A stretch of 40,464 nt of DNA, taken from CAG-877 sp045627525. GTDB lineage: Bacteria > Bacillota_I > Bacilli_A > RF39 > UBA660. Positions within the stretch are counted from its first letter, which is position 1; the number at the start of each line of letters is the position of its first letter. Location of the stretch: contig JAZQNW010000018.1 of the NCBI GenBank assembly GCA_045627525.1, positions 1 to 40,464 of the forward strand, read 5' to 3'. The position numbers and the translations under genes are program-made. Under the pieces are notes generated by a model that made no database searches, was not told the DNA's origin, and was given only the letters and a program-made list of their open reading frames with translations. Shown here one piece after another: positions 25,646-34,212 of this stretch.

Positions 25646-26318
25646 ATATGATTGATAATAAAACTAATAAAGTATTATGAAATGCATGTGCAAAATATGA
25701 TGTGAAAAAAGTATCCGTTTTACTATACATAGCTGCAAAAGATATTCCTAAAGTACTATAAGGTATTATATATAAATATCCAAGAATAGTTGTAGAATTA
25801 ATTACATGTAATAATCCAAATACAATTCCAGATGCCATAATAAATATCCACTTATTATTAAATGCATTTTTAAAAGCTTTTCTAAAGATAGTTTCCTCAA
25901 TAAATGGAGCAATTAAACCCGCATTTATTACCATTAACCAAGGTAGAGAAGATATCATCTTTTGAACGGCTTGCTCATTATCAGCTTGACCTAATCCTAA
26001 AATATTAGCAAGTATACCATTAGTAACAATCATTATTACTAATCCAATAAACCAATATCTAAAACCAACATCCAAATTAAAAAGTTTATTTTTTTTAAAT
26101 CTTTTCCATTCTAATTTAAATTCTTTCCTATAAATTAATAATAATATTATCAATAATATAATATTTGAAAACATACTAAGTAAAACAGTAACCTGAGAAT
26201 TAATATCAGTAATACCAAATAATTTAATTGGAATCAATTGTAAAAAACTACTAAAATAAAATAGTAAAAACACTAAAATTAATTTTCCTAATTCCATTAA
26301 GAATTTTTTCTTTTTCAT
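25644..26318 (-). CDS. CPBP-family intramembrane metalloprotease
   Basis: A 224-residue multi-pass protein of the CAAX protease/bacteriocin-processing (Abi) family. The three catalytic blocks are present: EETIFRKAF (paired Glu and Arg), FGLLHV (His) and HAFHN (His/Asn). Such membrane glutamate proteases process peptides or confer bacteriocin immunity in Firmicutes; the target here is unknown. The minus-strand ATG at 26318 follows GGTGAT. It is divergent from rpsO. Confidence 0.88.
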   Translation of the reverse strand: MKKKKFLMELGKLILVFLLFYFSSFLQLIPIKLFGITDINSQVTVLLSMFSNIILLIILLLIYRKEFKLEWKRFKKNKLFNLDVGFRYWFIGLVIMIVTNGILANILGLGQADNEQAVQKMISSLPWLMVINAGLIAPFIEETIFRKAFKNAFNNKWIFIMASGIVFGLLHVINSTTILGYLYIIPYSTLGISFAAMYSKTDTFFTSYFAHAFHNTLLVLLSII

Positions 26319-26390
26319 ATTATCACCATAATAAACATATCACATTTTTTTAATAATTTAAATTATTATACTAATAAAATATATGTTAAC

Positions 26391-26420
26391 TTGACAATAC
26401 CTAAACATAAAACCTTAAAT
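26391..26420 (+). promoter_or_regulatory. Possible distal promoter upstream of rpsO
   Basis: A consensus TTGACA at 26391-26396 with TTAAAT 18 bases on; the -10 is poor. Confidence 0.3.
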
Positions 26421-26443
26421 TTATAATTAAATCATAAAAAAAC

Positions 26444-26472
26444 TTTACAAATTAATAAAAATTTAGTATATT
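26444..26472 (+). promoter_or_regulatory. Promoter of rpsO
   Basis: TTTACA (26444-26449), 17-base spacer, TATATT (26467-26472), placing the +1 at the start of the leader RNA. Confidence 0.66.
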
Positions 26473-26477
26473 ATATG

Positions 26478-26555
26478 TGCTTACCAATTCTCGGTTTAAA
26501 GAATTTCCGACTTTTTACCTAGTGTTGGCGAATAATTATGAAAGGAAGTGAAAAC
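26478..26555 (+). promoter_or_regulatory. rpsO leader RNA (candidate S15 autoregulatory element)
   Basis: The 5' untranslated region folds into a basal helix ACCAA (26482-26486) with TTGG near 26525, enclosing a hairpin TCGG/CCGA around the loop TTTAAAGAATTT. This layout and the loop sequence resemble the Bacillus/Geobacillus rpsO leader, where S15 binds its own mRNA near the ribosome binding site and represses translation. Resemblance is from memory; folding was by eye. Confidence 0.62.
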
Positions 26556-26825
26556 ATGGCATTAACAAAACAACAAAAAGAAGAAATCATCAAGGAATTT
26601 GCTAAGAGTGAAAAAGATACTGGTTCTGCAGAAGTTCAAATCGCAATTCTTACAAAAGAAATTCAAGAATTAACAGAACATTTAAAAGTACACACTCATG
26701 ATTATCATTCACGTAGAGGTCTTTTAAAGAAAGTAGGTCAACGTAGAAATATGTTACAATACCTAGCAAAGAAAGATATTCAAAGTTATCGTGAAGTAAT
26801 TAAAAAATTAGGATTAAGAAAGTAG
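26556..26825 (+). CDS. rpsO: 30S ribosomal protein S15
   Basis: An 89-residue S15, the standard length, beginning MALTKQQKEEIIKEFAK. The typical motifs HTHDYHSRRGLLKKVGQRR and YREVIKKLGLRK are present. It binds 16S rRNA helices 20-22 early in 30S assembly. The correct start is the ATG at 26556 after AAAGGAAGTG; the in-frame ATG at 26538 lies ahead of this ribosome binding site, inside the leader. It is followed by a terminator and then pnp, the conserved rpsO-pnp order. Confidence 0.97.
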   Translation: MALTKQQKEEIIKEFAKSEKDTGSAEVQIAILTKEIQELTEHLKVHTHDYHSRRGLLKKVGQRRNMLQYLAKKDIQSYREVIKKLGLRK

Positions 26826-26851
26826 ACACTTATTTTTAGTGTCTTTTTTTT
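26824..26851 (+). terminator. Terminator between rpsO and pnp
   Basis: Stem AGACACT / AGTGTCT with a 7-base loop and eight T. No clear promoter follows, so pnp probably depends on readthrough from rpsO. Confidence 0.85.
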
Positions 26852-26873
26852 AGATAAAGGAAGAGGTAAAAGT

Positions 26874-29087
26874 ATGAAAAAAAATGTATTTGAATTAGAT
26901 TTTCATGGTCGTAAAATTATAGTAGAACATGGAGAACTAGCAAAACAAGCTGATGGTGCTGTATTAGTAAGATATAATGATACTGTTATTTTAACTGCTG
27001 CTGTTGTTTCAAAAACTGTTAACTTATTATCAGATTTTTTTCCACTAACAGTTAACTATCAAGAAAAACTATATTCAGTTGGGAAAATACCAGGAGGATT
27101 TATAAAAAGAGAAGGTCGTCCATCAGAAGCTGCAACACTAGCTGCACGTATGATTGATAGACCAATGCGTCCGTTATTCCCTGAAGGATTTAAAAACGAA
27201 GTCCAAATTATTTCAACTGTTTTATCTGTTGATCAAGATTGTTCACCAGAATTAACTGCAATGTTTGCTTCATCTTTAGCAACATGTATTTCAAAAATAC
27301 CATTCAATGGTCCTATAGCAGGAGTAAAAGTAGGTCGTGTTAATGGAGAATTTGTAATTAATCCAACTCCAGAACAATTAGAAATATCTGAATTAGAATT
27401 AACAGTTGCTGGAACAAAAGATGCAATCAACATGGTTGAATCAAGTGCTAAACAAGTATCAGAAGATGTTATGCTAGAAGCATTAATGTTTGGACATAAT
27501 GCAGTCAAAGAATTAATTGAATTCCAAGAAAAAATCATTGCTGAAATTGGCGAAGAAAAAATGGAATATGAGACTTTAGTACCATCAGAGGAAATGATTG
27601 AAAGAATCAAAAGTCTTGCTACTGAAAAAATGGATCAAGCACTACGTATAAAAGGAAAATTAGAAAAATATGGTGCTATTGATGCTGTAAAAGAAGAAGT
27701 TATAGAACTATATACAAAAGAAAATGAAGAAAAACTAAAAGATGATGAATTAAAAGAATTATTAGTAAAAGTAAATATGGTTCTATCAGACATTGAATAC
27801 AATTTATTTAGAAGTATAGTAGTAAAAGAAAAAACAAGAGCTGATGGTCGTGCAATGACTGAAATAAGACCTTTGTCAACGGATATAGATTTACTACCAA
27901 GAACACACGGATCAGCATTGTTTACACGTGGTGAAACACAAGCTTTATCAATAACAACTTTAGGTGCCTTAGGAGAACATCAAATAATCGATGGATTAGG
28001 CTTAGAAGATCAAAAACGTTTTATGCTACACTATAATTTCCCACAATTCTCAGTAGGTGAAACAGGTAGATATGGAGCACCAGGAAGAAGAGAAATAGGA
28101 CATGGTGCCTTAGGAGAAAAAGCTTTAGCTCAAGTTATTCCATCAGAGGAAGAATTCCCATATACAATCAGAGTTGTATCAGAAATTTTAGAGTCTAACG
28201 GTTCTTCATCACAAGCAAGTATTTGTGCAGGATGTATGTCTTTAATGGCTGCAGGTGTACCAATTAAAGCCCCTGTTGCTGGAATTGCAATGGGATTAAT
28301 TACACATGAAGATGATTATACAATTTTAACAGATATTCAAGGAATGGAAGATCATTTAGGAGATATGGACTTCAAAGTAGCTGGAACAAAAGATGGTATT
28401 ACAGCTTTACAAATGGATATCAAAATTAAAGGTATAACAGAACAAATATTAAAAGAAGCTTTAGCACAAGCAAAACAAGCCCGCTTAGAAATATTACAAG
28501 TAATTGAAAATCAAATTAAAGAACCTCGTCCAGATGTATCAGAATATGCACCAAAGATGGAAACATTCATGATCAATCCAGCTAAGATAAAAGACGTAAT
28601 AGGACGCGGAGGAGAAACAATTACTAAAATTATTTGTGAAGCTTCAAACGTAACAGAAGTAACAAATGTAAATGCAGTAAAAGTAGACTTAGAAGATGAT
28701 GGACGAGTAATAATTTATCATACTGATAGAGAAATAATAAATAAAACAAAAGCAATGATTGAAGAAATAATCAGAGAAGTAGAAATCGGTAAAATATATG
28801 AAGCAAAAGTTGTTAAAATAGAAGAATTCGGTTGTTTTGTTCAATTATGGCCAGGTTGTGAAGGTTTAGTTCATATATCACAATTAGCACATGAAAGAGT
28901 AAATAAAGTAGAAGATGTAGTAAAACTAGGTGATGAAATTATTGTAAAAGCCCTAGGACCAGATAAAAAGGGACGTCAAAATTTCTCAAGAAAAGATGCT
29001 TTACCAAAACCAAAAGTAAAAAAATCAGAAGAAAAAGCTGAAGAAATTGAAAATCAACAACCAGAAAATATAGAAGAAAATATATAA
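26874..29087 (+). CDS. pnp: Polyribonucleotide nucleotidyltransferase (PNPase)
   Basis: A 737-residue phosphorolytic 3'-5' exoribonuclease with the full layout. The first RNase PH-like domain has SVGKIPGGFIKREGRPSE; a helical linker follows. The second PH domain holds the active site (RADGRAMTEIRPLS, FPQFSVGETGRYGAPGRREIGHG, and the Asp cluster GDMDFKVAGT). A KH domain (IKDVIGRGGETITKI) and an S1 domain (GCFVQLWPGCEGLVHISQL) complete it. The enzyme is a trimer and part of the RNA degradosome. The C-terminus is a Glu-rich tail. The start follows GGAAGAGG. Fully typical. Confidence 0.97.
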   Translation: MKKNVFELDFHGRKIIVEHGELAKQADGAVLVRYNDTVILTAAVVSKTVNLLSDFFPLTVNYQEKLYSVGKIPGGFIKREGRPSEAATLAARMIDRPMRPLFPEGFKNEVQIISTVLSVDQDCSPELTAMFASSLATCISKIPFNGPIAGVKVGRVNGEFVINPTPEQLEISELELTVAGTKDAINMVESSAKQVSEDVMLEALMFGHNAVKELIEFQEKIIAEIGEEKMEYETLVPSEEMIERIKSLATEKMDQALRIKGKLEKYGAIDAVKEEVIELYTKENEEKLKDDELKELLVKVNMVLSDIEYNLFRSIVVKEKTRADGRAMTEIRPLSTDIDLLPRTHGSALFTRGETQALSITTLGALGEHQIIDGLGLEDQKRFMLHYNFPQFSVGETGRYGAPGRREIGHGALGEKALAQVIPSEEEFPYTIRVVSEILESNGSSSQASICAGCMSLMAAGVPIKAPVAGIAMGLITHEDDYTILTDIQGMEDHLGDMDFKVAGTKDGITALQMDIKIKGITEQILKEALAQAKQARLEILQVIENQIKEPRPDVSEYAPKMETFMINPAKIKDVIGRGGETITKIICEASNVTEVTNVNAVKVDLEDDGRVIIYHTDREIINKTKAMIEEIIREVEIGKIYEAKVVKIEEFGCFVQLWPGCEGLVHISQLAHERVNKVEDVVKLGDEIIVKALGPDKKGRQNFSRKDALPKPKVKKSEEKAEEIENQQPENIEENI

Positions 29088-29090
29088 TAA

Positions 29091-29116
29091 AAAGGTTCAA
29101 CTATTGAACCTTTTTT
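29091..29116 (+). terminator. Terminator after pnp
   Basis: Ten-bp stem AAAGGTTCAA / TTGAACCTTT with loop CTA, merging into the T-run. Confidence 0.9.
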
Positions 29117-29139
29117 CATATCTTTTAATAGGTGATAAT

Positions 29140-29991
29140 ATGCTAAAAGTAATTAAAGTAGTTTTAATTATTATTCTAGTATTATTTAGTTTCTATTATA
29201 CAGATAAATCAGTAGACATAATTAGAAATGCTGACCCAATAATGACAAAAATCAAGAGTACTAATAGTAAATATAATAAAGATGCTATTAACGCTAAAAT
29301 AATAGATAATAAAATTATTCCAGGACAAAATGGTAAGATAATAGATTATCATAAAAGCTATACTAAAATGAAACAATATGGTGCTTATAATGAAGTTTTA
29401 ACAACACTAAAAGAAATAGAACCAGAAATATCAATAGATGATTATTATGATAAATACATAATTAAAGGAAATGATACTAAAAAGAGTGTAGCCTTAGTAT
29501 TTAAAGTAACAGAAATGACTAATTTAAAAGAAATTATAGATATCTTAAATTCTAAGAATATAAAATCAACATTATTTATAGATGGGCTATTATTAGAAAA
29601 TAATACTAATTATATATCAACATTAACAAATCATGAAATAGAAATATTAAGTTATGACAATAAATACGATGAGATTTATTTTGATAGTGTTCTAAATTAT
29701 TTAAGTTCTTTAACAAAAACTTCTCCTAAATTTTGTTATGCTGAATATGATAATAAAGAAATAATAGAACTTTGTCAAAAATTAAATCTTCATACAATTA
29801 TTCCAACTATAAAAATAACAGATTTTCCTTATAAAACTTTAAAAGAAAAATTAACAAATTCATCTATAATATCATTACCACTAACAAAAAAGTTAATATC
29901 AGAACTTCCAATGATAATAGACTATATTCTTCAAAAAGGATATACAATTGAAACTTTAGATAGTCTTTTAAGTGAGCATATTGCTAAATAA
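29140..29991 (+). CDS. YlxY-like polysaccharide deacetylase-fold protein, probable pseudoenzyme
   Basis: A 283-residue protein with an N-terminal membrane anchor (residues 3-20) and an extracellular domain with NodB-like strand/helix order. VALVFKVTEMTNLKEIIDIL corresponds to the family VALTFDDGP...T..IL, STLFIDG to ATFFV.G, and NHEIEILSYDN to GHEIGNHTYSH. The catalytic/metal Asp-Asp is replaced by Lys-Val (122-123) and the two His of the H-x3-H motif are lost, so deacetylation is unlikely. Position right after pnp matches ylxY in B. subtilis, which supports orthology. It may bind glycans or have a structural role. The start is the ATG at 29140 after AGGTGAT; the earlier TTG at 29104 lies in the pnp terminator. 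Confidence 0.7.
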   Translation: MLKVIKVVLIIILVLFSFYYTDKSVDIIRNADPIMTKIKSTNSKYNKDAINAKIIDNKIIPGQNGKIIDYHKSYTKMKQYGAYNEVLTTLKEIEPEISIDDYYDKYIIKGNDTKKSVALVFKVTEMTNLKEIIDILNSKNIKSTLFIDGLLLENNTNYISTLTNHEIEILSYDNKYDEIYFDSVLNYLSSLTKTSPKFCYAEYDNKEIIELCQKLNLHTIIPTIKITDFPYKTLKEKLTNSSIISLPLTKKLISELPMIIDYILQKGYTIETLDSLLSEHIAK

Positions 29992-29993
29992 CA

Positions 29994-30022
29994 TTGACAA
30001 ATTAAACAAAAAGTGGTATAAT
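29994..30022 (+). promoter_or_regulatory. Consensus promoter of the 30096 gene
   Basis: TTGACA (29994-29999), a 17-base spacer and TATAAT (30017-30022), with TGG as an extended -10: a perfect vegetative promoter and the strongest in the window. Confidence 0.92.
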
Positions 30023-30028
30023 TTGCTG

Positions 30029-30079
30029 TACTATGAGGGGTTGGATATACAAAAAGACGACATAGTAAAAATGTATATC
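30029..30079 (+). promoter_or_regulatory. Candidate pseudoknot leader RNA
   Basis: Two perfect helices interleave: TACTATG (30029-30035) with CATAGTA (30061-30067), and GATATACA (30044-30051) with TGTATATC (30072-30079). This is the A-B-A'-B' order of an H-type pseudoknot. The first strand starts at the predicted +1, and the last strand ends 1-2 bases before the AAAGGATG ribosome binding site. A G-rich loop (AGGGGTTG) lies between. If only one helix can form at a time, it is a switch instead. I match it to no known riboswitch class. Confidence 0.5.
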
Positions 30080-30095
30080 GAAAGGATGAATATAT

Positions 30096-31127
30096 ATGAG
30101 TAAAGCAAATGACGAATGGTTAGAAAATTTATTAAAAGAAATAGAAAAAGATGATCAAGAAAGAAAAGAACGAGCAAAAATAGAAGCAAAAAAAGCAAAA
30201 GAAGAAAATAAAAAATTAAAAGAAGAAAATAAAAAGTCAAAAGAAAAACCAATAGAAATAAAAGAACAATATGAAAATACAAATGCAACTGTAGTTGAAA
30301 AAAAGCCTAAATCAAGCAATAAAGGATTTGTTTCTATTCTATTAGCTGCAGCAATTGGTTTTGGTATAATAAAATTAATTCCTTCATCTAAATATGTAGA
30401 TGAAGATAATATTCAACTAGATGAAATAATAGAAACTGTAAACAATGATTACTTTATGAAAACAACAACAGCAAGAAAAGAAAATACACATGTAGCAACT
30501 TCATTAGAAAAAACATATCAGTTATTAAATTATATGAAAGTGTATGATAAATTAACAGATATGGATATAAAAAATGTTGGTTTATGTGATAGAACTTTTG
30601 CTTCAAAAGATGCTGTATCTGATGATATATGGGATAGAATTGATTTATATGAATCAGGTGATTTAACAAGAAAAGAAAAAAAAGAATTAAAAGATCAATT
30701 TGAAAAAGCCAGATATTATTGCGAAAATTATATCGAAAAATATGGACCACATATTTGTTCAAAAGCATTGGATTTAGCTATAAAGAGTAGCTGGTTTGAA
30801 GCGTTTTCAGTAGAACCAACATATGAATTAGTAGAAAGTCTTAATGTTGAATTAGGTGATGATGAAAATGGATATATCTATTTTCATAATCCAACATCAG
30901 GTGAAGAATATGTTGAAATAATAGATCAAGATAGTTATTTATATGACGCCTTAGTTTTAAGAGATGAAATAAATAATGCAGGATTATTTAGTAAAGATAA
31001 AAAACATGTAAAAGAAGGAATTGAATTACTATCAATGATTTTAGAATCTGGTCATGCTATTATGAATGAAGATGGACTTAATCAAACTATATCTAAAGAA
31101 GAGGCAAAACAATATATAAAAAAATAA
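30096..31127 (+). CDS. Unknown single-pass membrane protein with coiled-coil N-terminus
   Basis: A 343-residue protein. Residues 1-60 are a Lys/Glu-rich coiled coil containing a near-repeat (KAKEENKKLKEENKKSKEK). One hydrophobic helix spans 77-94, and about 250 residues follow outside (if the N-terminus is inside). The outer part is mostly helical, with three Cys spread through the middle (CDRTF, YYCENY, HICSKA) and many aromatic residues. I recognise no family. It is driven by a consensus promoter and has an unusual structured leader, so it is probably abundant and regulated after transcription starts. Single-gene unit ending in a terminator. Confidence 0.75.
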   Translation: MSKANDEWLENLLKEIEKDDQERKERAKIEAKKAKEENKKLKEENKKSKEKPIEIKEQYENTNATVVEKKPKSSNKGFVSILLAAAIGFGIIKLIPSSKYVDEDNIQLDEIIETVNNDYFMKTTTARKENTHVATSLEKTYQLLNYMKVYDKLTDMDIKNVGLCDRTFASKDAVSDDIWDRIDLYESGDLTRKEKKELKDQFEKARYYCENYIEKYGPHICSKALDLAIKSSWFEAFSVEPTYELVESLNVELGDDENGYIYFHNPTSGEEYVEIIDQDSYLYDALVLRDEINNAGLFSKDKKHVKEGIELLSMILESGHAIMNEDGLNQTISKEEAKQYIKK

Positions 31128-31156
31128 AAAGAGGATGATGATATAACCTCTTTTTT
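31126..31156 (+). terminator. Terminator after the 30096 gene
   Basis: Nine-bp stem AAAAAGAGG (31126-31134) / CCTCTTTTT (31147-31155), then T. Confidence 0.8.
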
Positions 31157-31176
31157 CTTTGTATTTAAAGAAATTC

Positions 31177-31205
31177 TTGTTTAAACAATCAAATTATAGT
31201 ATACT
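31177..31205 (+). promoter_or_regulatory. Promoter of smc
   Basis: TTGTTT (31177-31182), 17-base spacer, TATACT (31200-31205). Confidence 0.6.
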
Positions 31206-31224
31206 TGTAACTAGGGTGAAGGAT

Positions 31225-34179
31225 ATGTACTTAAAGGAAATAGTAACAAGTGGATTTAAATCATTTGCAGACAAATTAAATATTAAATTAGATGATAAAA
31301 CAACCTGTATTGTTGGTCCAAATGGTTCAGGCAAAAGTAATGTTGTTGATGCCGTAAGATGGGTATTAGGAGAACAATCAGTTAAATCACTTCGTGGTGA
31401 TGGTTCAATGAGTGATATCATCTTTTCTGGAAGTAAAAGTCGTAATCCATTAAATGTTGCTAGTGTAGAACTTATCTTTGATAACAATGATCATTTCATA
31501 AATGTACCATATACTGAAATATCAATAAAAAGAAAAGTATATCGTAGTGGAGAAAATGAATATTACCTTAATAATGAAAAATGTCGCCTAAAAGATATAA
31601 ACAACCTGTTATTAGATACAGGTATGGGTAAAGAATCATTTAATATTATATCCCAAGGTGAAGTAGAAAAAATATTAAGTAATTCAGCAACTGATAGAAG
31701 AGTAATTTTTGAAGAAGCTGCAGGAATATTAAAATATAAGAAAAGAAAAGAAGAAGCATTAAGAAAACTAGATCGTACTCATAATAACTTAGATCGCGTA
31801 ACAGACATTATAAGTGAATTAGAAATGCAAGTAGGTCCATTAAAAGAGCAAAAAGAAACAGCAGAAGAATACTTAGAAAATAAAAAAGGTTTAGATAATT
31901 ATGAGGTTGCATTACTTGCATATGATATTGAAAATTACTACCAAGAATTGGAACAAAAAAGAACTAAAAAAACAAAATTAGATAATGAAATAATGACTAT
32001 TTCTAATGAAACATCAAAGAATGATGTTGAAATATTAGAAAATAACACTAAATTAGAAAGATTAGAACTTGAAAAAAATAATTTAAATAAAGAATTATTA
32101 GATATTACTAGAGAAGTAGAAAAAATAAATGGCGAAAAAAATCTATTAAAAGAACGTAGTAAAACAACAAAAGAAGAAAATGAATTAAAAGAAGAAATAA
32201 GAACACTTTTAGATAAAAAGTCACATTTAGAAGGAAACATTAATACATTAAAAGTTGAAATAAATGATTTAGATAATTCAATTATAAAAGAAACAGAAAA
32301 ATCTAAAAATCAAGAAAAATTACTAGATCAAATAAAAACAAAAAAGAATATGTTAAACAATGACTATTCAAGAATAGATCAAGAAATAATATCAATAAAT
32401 CATAAGATATTTGCTTTAAAAAATGAAATAGATCAAGGTACAGATATGCCTAATAGTGTTAAAAATATCCTAAAAGCTAATAACTTAACTGGTATTCATA
32501 ATACAATAGGAAATATTATTTCAATATCAGAAGAATATACTAAAGCCTTAAATATTGCAATTAGTGCAAATAAGAATTTTATAATAACTAGTGATGAAGA
32601 ATCAGCTAAAAAAGCTATTAATTATTTAAAAGATAATCATTTAGGAAGGGCTACATTTTTCCCATTAAATGTTATTAAAAATCGCTATGTTGATTTAGAA
32701 ACTTTAAATATAATTAAAAATGATCCTGATTTTATAAGTGTATTAAGTGATTTAATAATTTACAATCAAAAATACAAAAATATATTAGAAAATCAATTTG
32801 GTAACGTATTAATAGTAACAGATATGAATGCGGCTACTAGAATAAGCCGAATGATTAATAATCGATATAAAATAATTACTCTAGATGGTGATGTTGTAAA
32901 TATCGGTGGATCTATGACTGGTGGATCAATAAATAAATCACGTAGTATTATTATTGTTAAACAAGAATTAAAATATGCTGAAGAAAAATTAGCTAATTTA
33001 GATCAAGAACTAAAAGAAATAGTATCACAATTAAAAACTACTAATAGTGAAGTTTCTAAATTAGAAGAAGAAAATTATGAAATATCTAAGAGTAGAATAA
33101 ATTTAGTTGAAATAAAAACTTCTAAAAATAATGAATTAGACTTGCTAATAAATAAATTAGAATCAATTACTAAAGAATGGGAAAGTTTGGAGTCAATTAA
33201 TAATAATTCAATTAGTACTAAAGAACAAGAATTAATAAAATTATTCCACGAAAAAACAAGTGCTAAAGATAATTTAGAAATAAGATTAAAAACACTTTCA
33301 AAAGAAATAGATGAATTAAAACAAAAAATAGATGAGAAACAAGCATCTGACAAATTAAAAAATGCAAGTCTTCGTGGTTATGAAAAAGAATCAAGAGAAT
33401 TAGAAATTGCTATTAATAGATTAGATGTAAAAGTTGATAATATGTTAAATATATTAAGCGAAGATTATGAATTAACTTTTGAAAAAGCCAAAGCAGAATA
33501 TAAACTTGATATTGAACCAGATGAAGCTAGAACAAAAGTAAATCATTATCGAGCTAATATTAAGAGAATAGGTATGGTTAATTTAGCAGCAATAGAAGAA
33601 TATGAGAGAGTAAATACTAGATATGAATTCTTAACTAATCAAAAGGAAGATTTATTAAAAGCAGAAGAAACTTTACTTGAAATAATGAATGAAATGGACG
33701 ATGTAATGAAAGAGGAATTTAAAACTACTTTTGATGCTATTCAAATAGAATTCCAAAAAGTATTTAAAGAATTATTTGGTGGAGGAAACGCAAACTTAAA
33801 ATTAACTGATCCAGATAATATCCTAACAACAGGTGTAGATATAATAGCATCACCTCCAGGTAAAAAATTAACAACAATTTCATTATTATCAGGTGGAGAA
33901 AAAACATTAACAGCGATATCATTATTATTTGCTATATTAAATGTAAGAAATGTTCCTTTCTGTTTATTTGATGAAGTTGAAGCAGCTCTAGATGAAGCTA
34001 ATGTAGCTGGATTTGGTGAGTACTTAAGCCATTATTGTGATAAAACGCAATTTTTAATTATTACTCATAAAAAGAAAACAATGGAATATGCTAATACTTT
34101 ATATGGTATAACAATGCAAGAATCAGGTGTATCAAAACTTGTAAGCGTAAAATTAACTGATCATCCTGAAATATTATAA
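31225..34179 (+). CDS. smc: Chromosome segregation protein SMC (short-armed)
   Basis: A 984-residue condensin ATPase; about 1190 is usual. N-terminal head with FKSFADK and Walker A GPNGSGKSN (31-39); coiled-coil arm about 165-400; hinge about 405-575 with the Gly-rich GGSMTGGS; return arm about 580-830. The C-terminal head has signature LLSGGEK (near 889), Walker B with FDEVEAALD (Asp916, Glu917) and a final switch segment THKKKTME. Both arms are about 100 residues shorter than in B. subtilis, symmetrically, so this is unlikely to be a frameshift. The start ATG at 31225 is 6 bases after AGGGTG and gives the canonical MYLKEIVTSGFKSF; upstream in-frame codons are rejected. The usual rnc and ftsY neighbours are absent. 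Confidence 0.95.
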   Translation: MYLKEIVTSGFKSFADKLNIKLDDKTTCIVGPNGSGKSNVVDAVRWVLGEQSVKSLRGDGSMSDIIFSGSKSRNPLNVASVELIFDNNDHFINVPYTEISIKRKVYRSGENEYYLNNEKCRLKDINNLLLDTGMGKESFNIISQGEVEKILSNSATDRRVIFEEAAGILKYKKRKEEALRKLDRTHNNLDRVTDIISELEMQVGPLKEQKETAEEYLENKKGLDNYEVALLAYDIENYYQELEQKRTKKTKLDNEIMTISNETSKNDVEILENNTKLERLELEKNNLNKELLDITREVEKINGEKNLLKERSKTTKEENELKEEIRTLLDKKSHLEGNINTLKVEINDLDNSIIKETEKSKNQEKLLDQIKTKKNMLNNDYSRIDQEIISINHKIFALKNEIDQGTDMPNSVKNILKANNLTGIHNTIGNIISISEEYTKALNIAISANKNFIITSDEESAKKAINYLKDNHLGRATFFPLNVIKNRYVDLETLNIIKNDPDFISVLSDLIIYNQKYKNILENQFGNVLIVTDMNAATRISRMINNRYKIITLDGDVVNIGGSMTGGSINKSRSIIIVKQELKYAEEKLANLDQELKEIVSQLKTTNSEVSKLEEENYEISKSRINLVEIKTSKNNELDLLINKLESITKEWESLESINNNSISTKEQELIKLFHEKTSAKDNLEIRLKTLSKEIDELKQKIDEKQASDKLKNASLRGYEKESRELEIAINRLDVKVDNMLNILSEDYELTFEKAKAEYKLDIEPDEARTKVNHYRANIKRIGMVNLAAIEEYERVNTRYEFLTNQKEDLLKAEETLLEIMNEMDDVMKEEFKTTFDAIQIEFQKVFKELFGGGNANLKLTDPDNILTTGVDIIASPPGKKLTTISLLSGGEKTLTAISLLFAILNVRNVPFCLFDEVEAALDEANVAGFGEYLSHYCDKTQFLIITHKKKTMEYANTLYGITMQESGVSKLVSVKLTDHPEIL

Positions 34180-34183
34180 AAAA

Positions 34184-34212
34184 AAGACTAGATGGCACGC
34201 ATCTGGTCTTTT
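34184..34212. terminator. Bidirectional terminator between smc and def
   Basis: Thirteen-bp stem with one G-U pair (AAAAGACTAGATG / CATCTGGTCTTTT) around GCACG, flanked by an A-run and T-run; it includes the end of def. Confidence 0.85.

Noticed and set aside
26319..26477. Non-coding RNA gene between the CPBP gene and rpsO
   Set aside because: The stretch is plain AT-rich DNA with promoter-like boxes only; I see no stable hairpin or terminator apart from the rpsO leader itself.
26538..26555. Upstream ATG for rpsO
   Set aside because: It precedes the ribosome binding site AAAGGAAGTG; starting at 26556 gives the standard 89-residue S15.
30195..30246. Tandem repeat in DNA
   Set aside because: The near-repeat of about 21 bases encodes a Lys/Glu coiled coil (KEENKKLKEENKKS); protein composition explains it.
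30031..30288. Minus-strand Leu/Phe-rich ORF opposite the coiled-coil gene
   Set aside because: A shadow of Lys/Glu codons on the other strand; similar Leu/Phe-rich shadows at 21236, 21672, 23656 and 30454 were rejected for the same reason.
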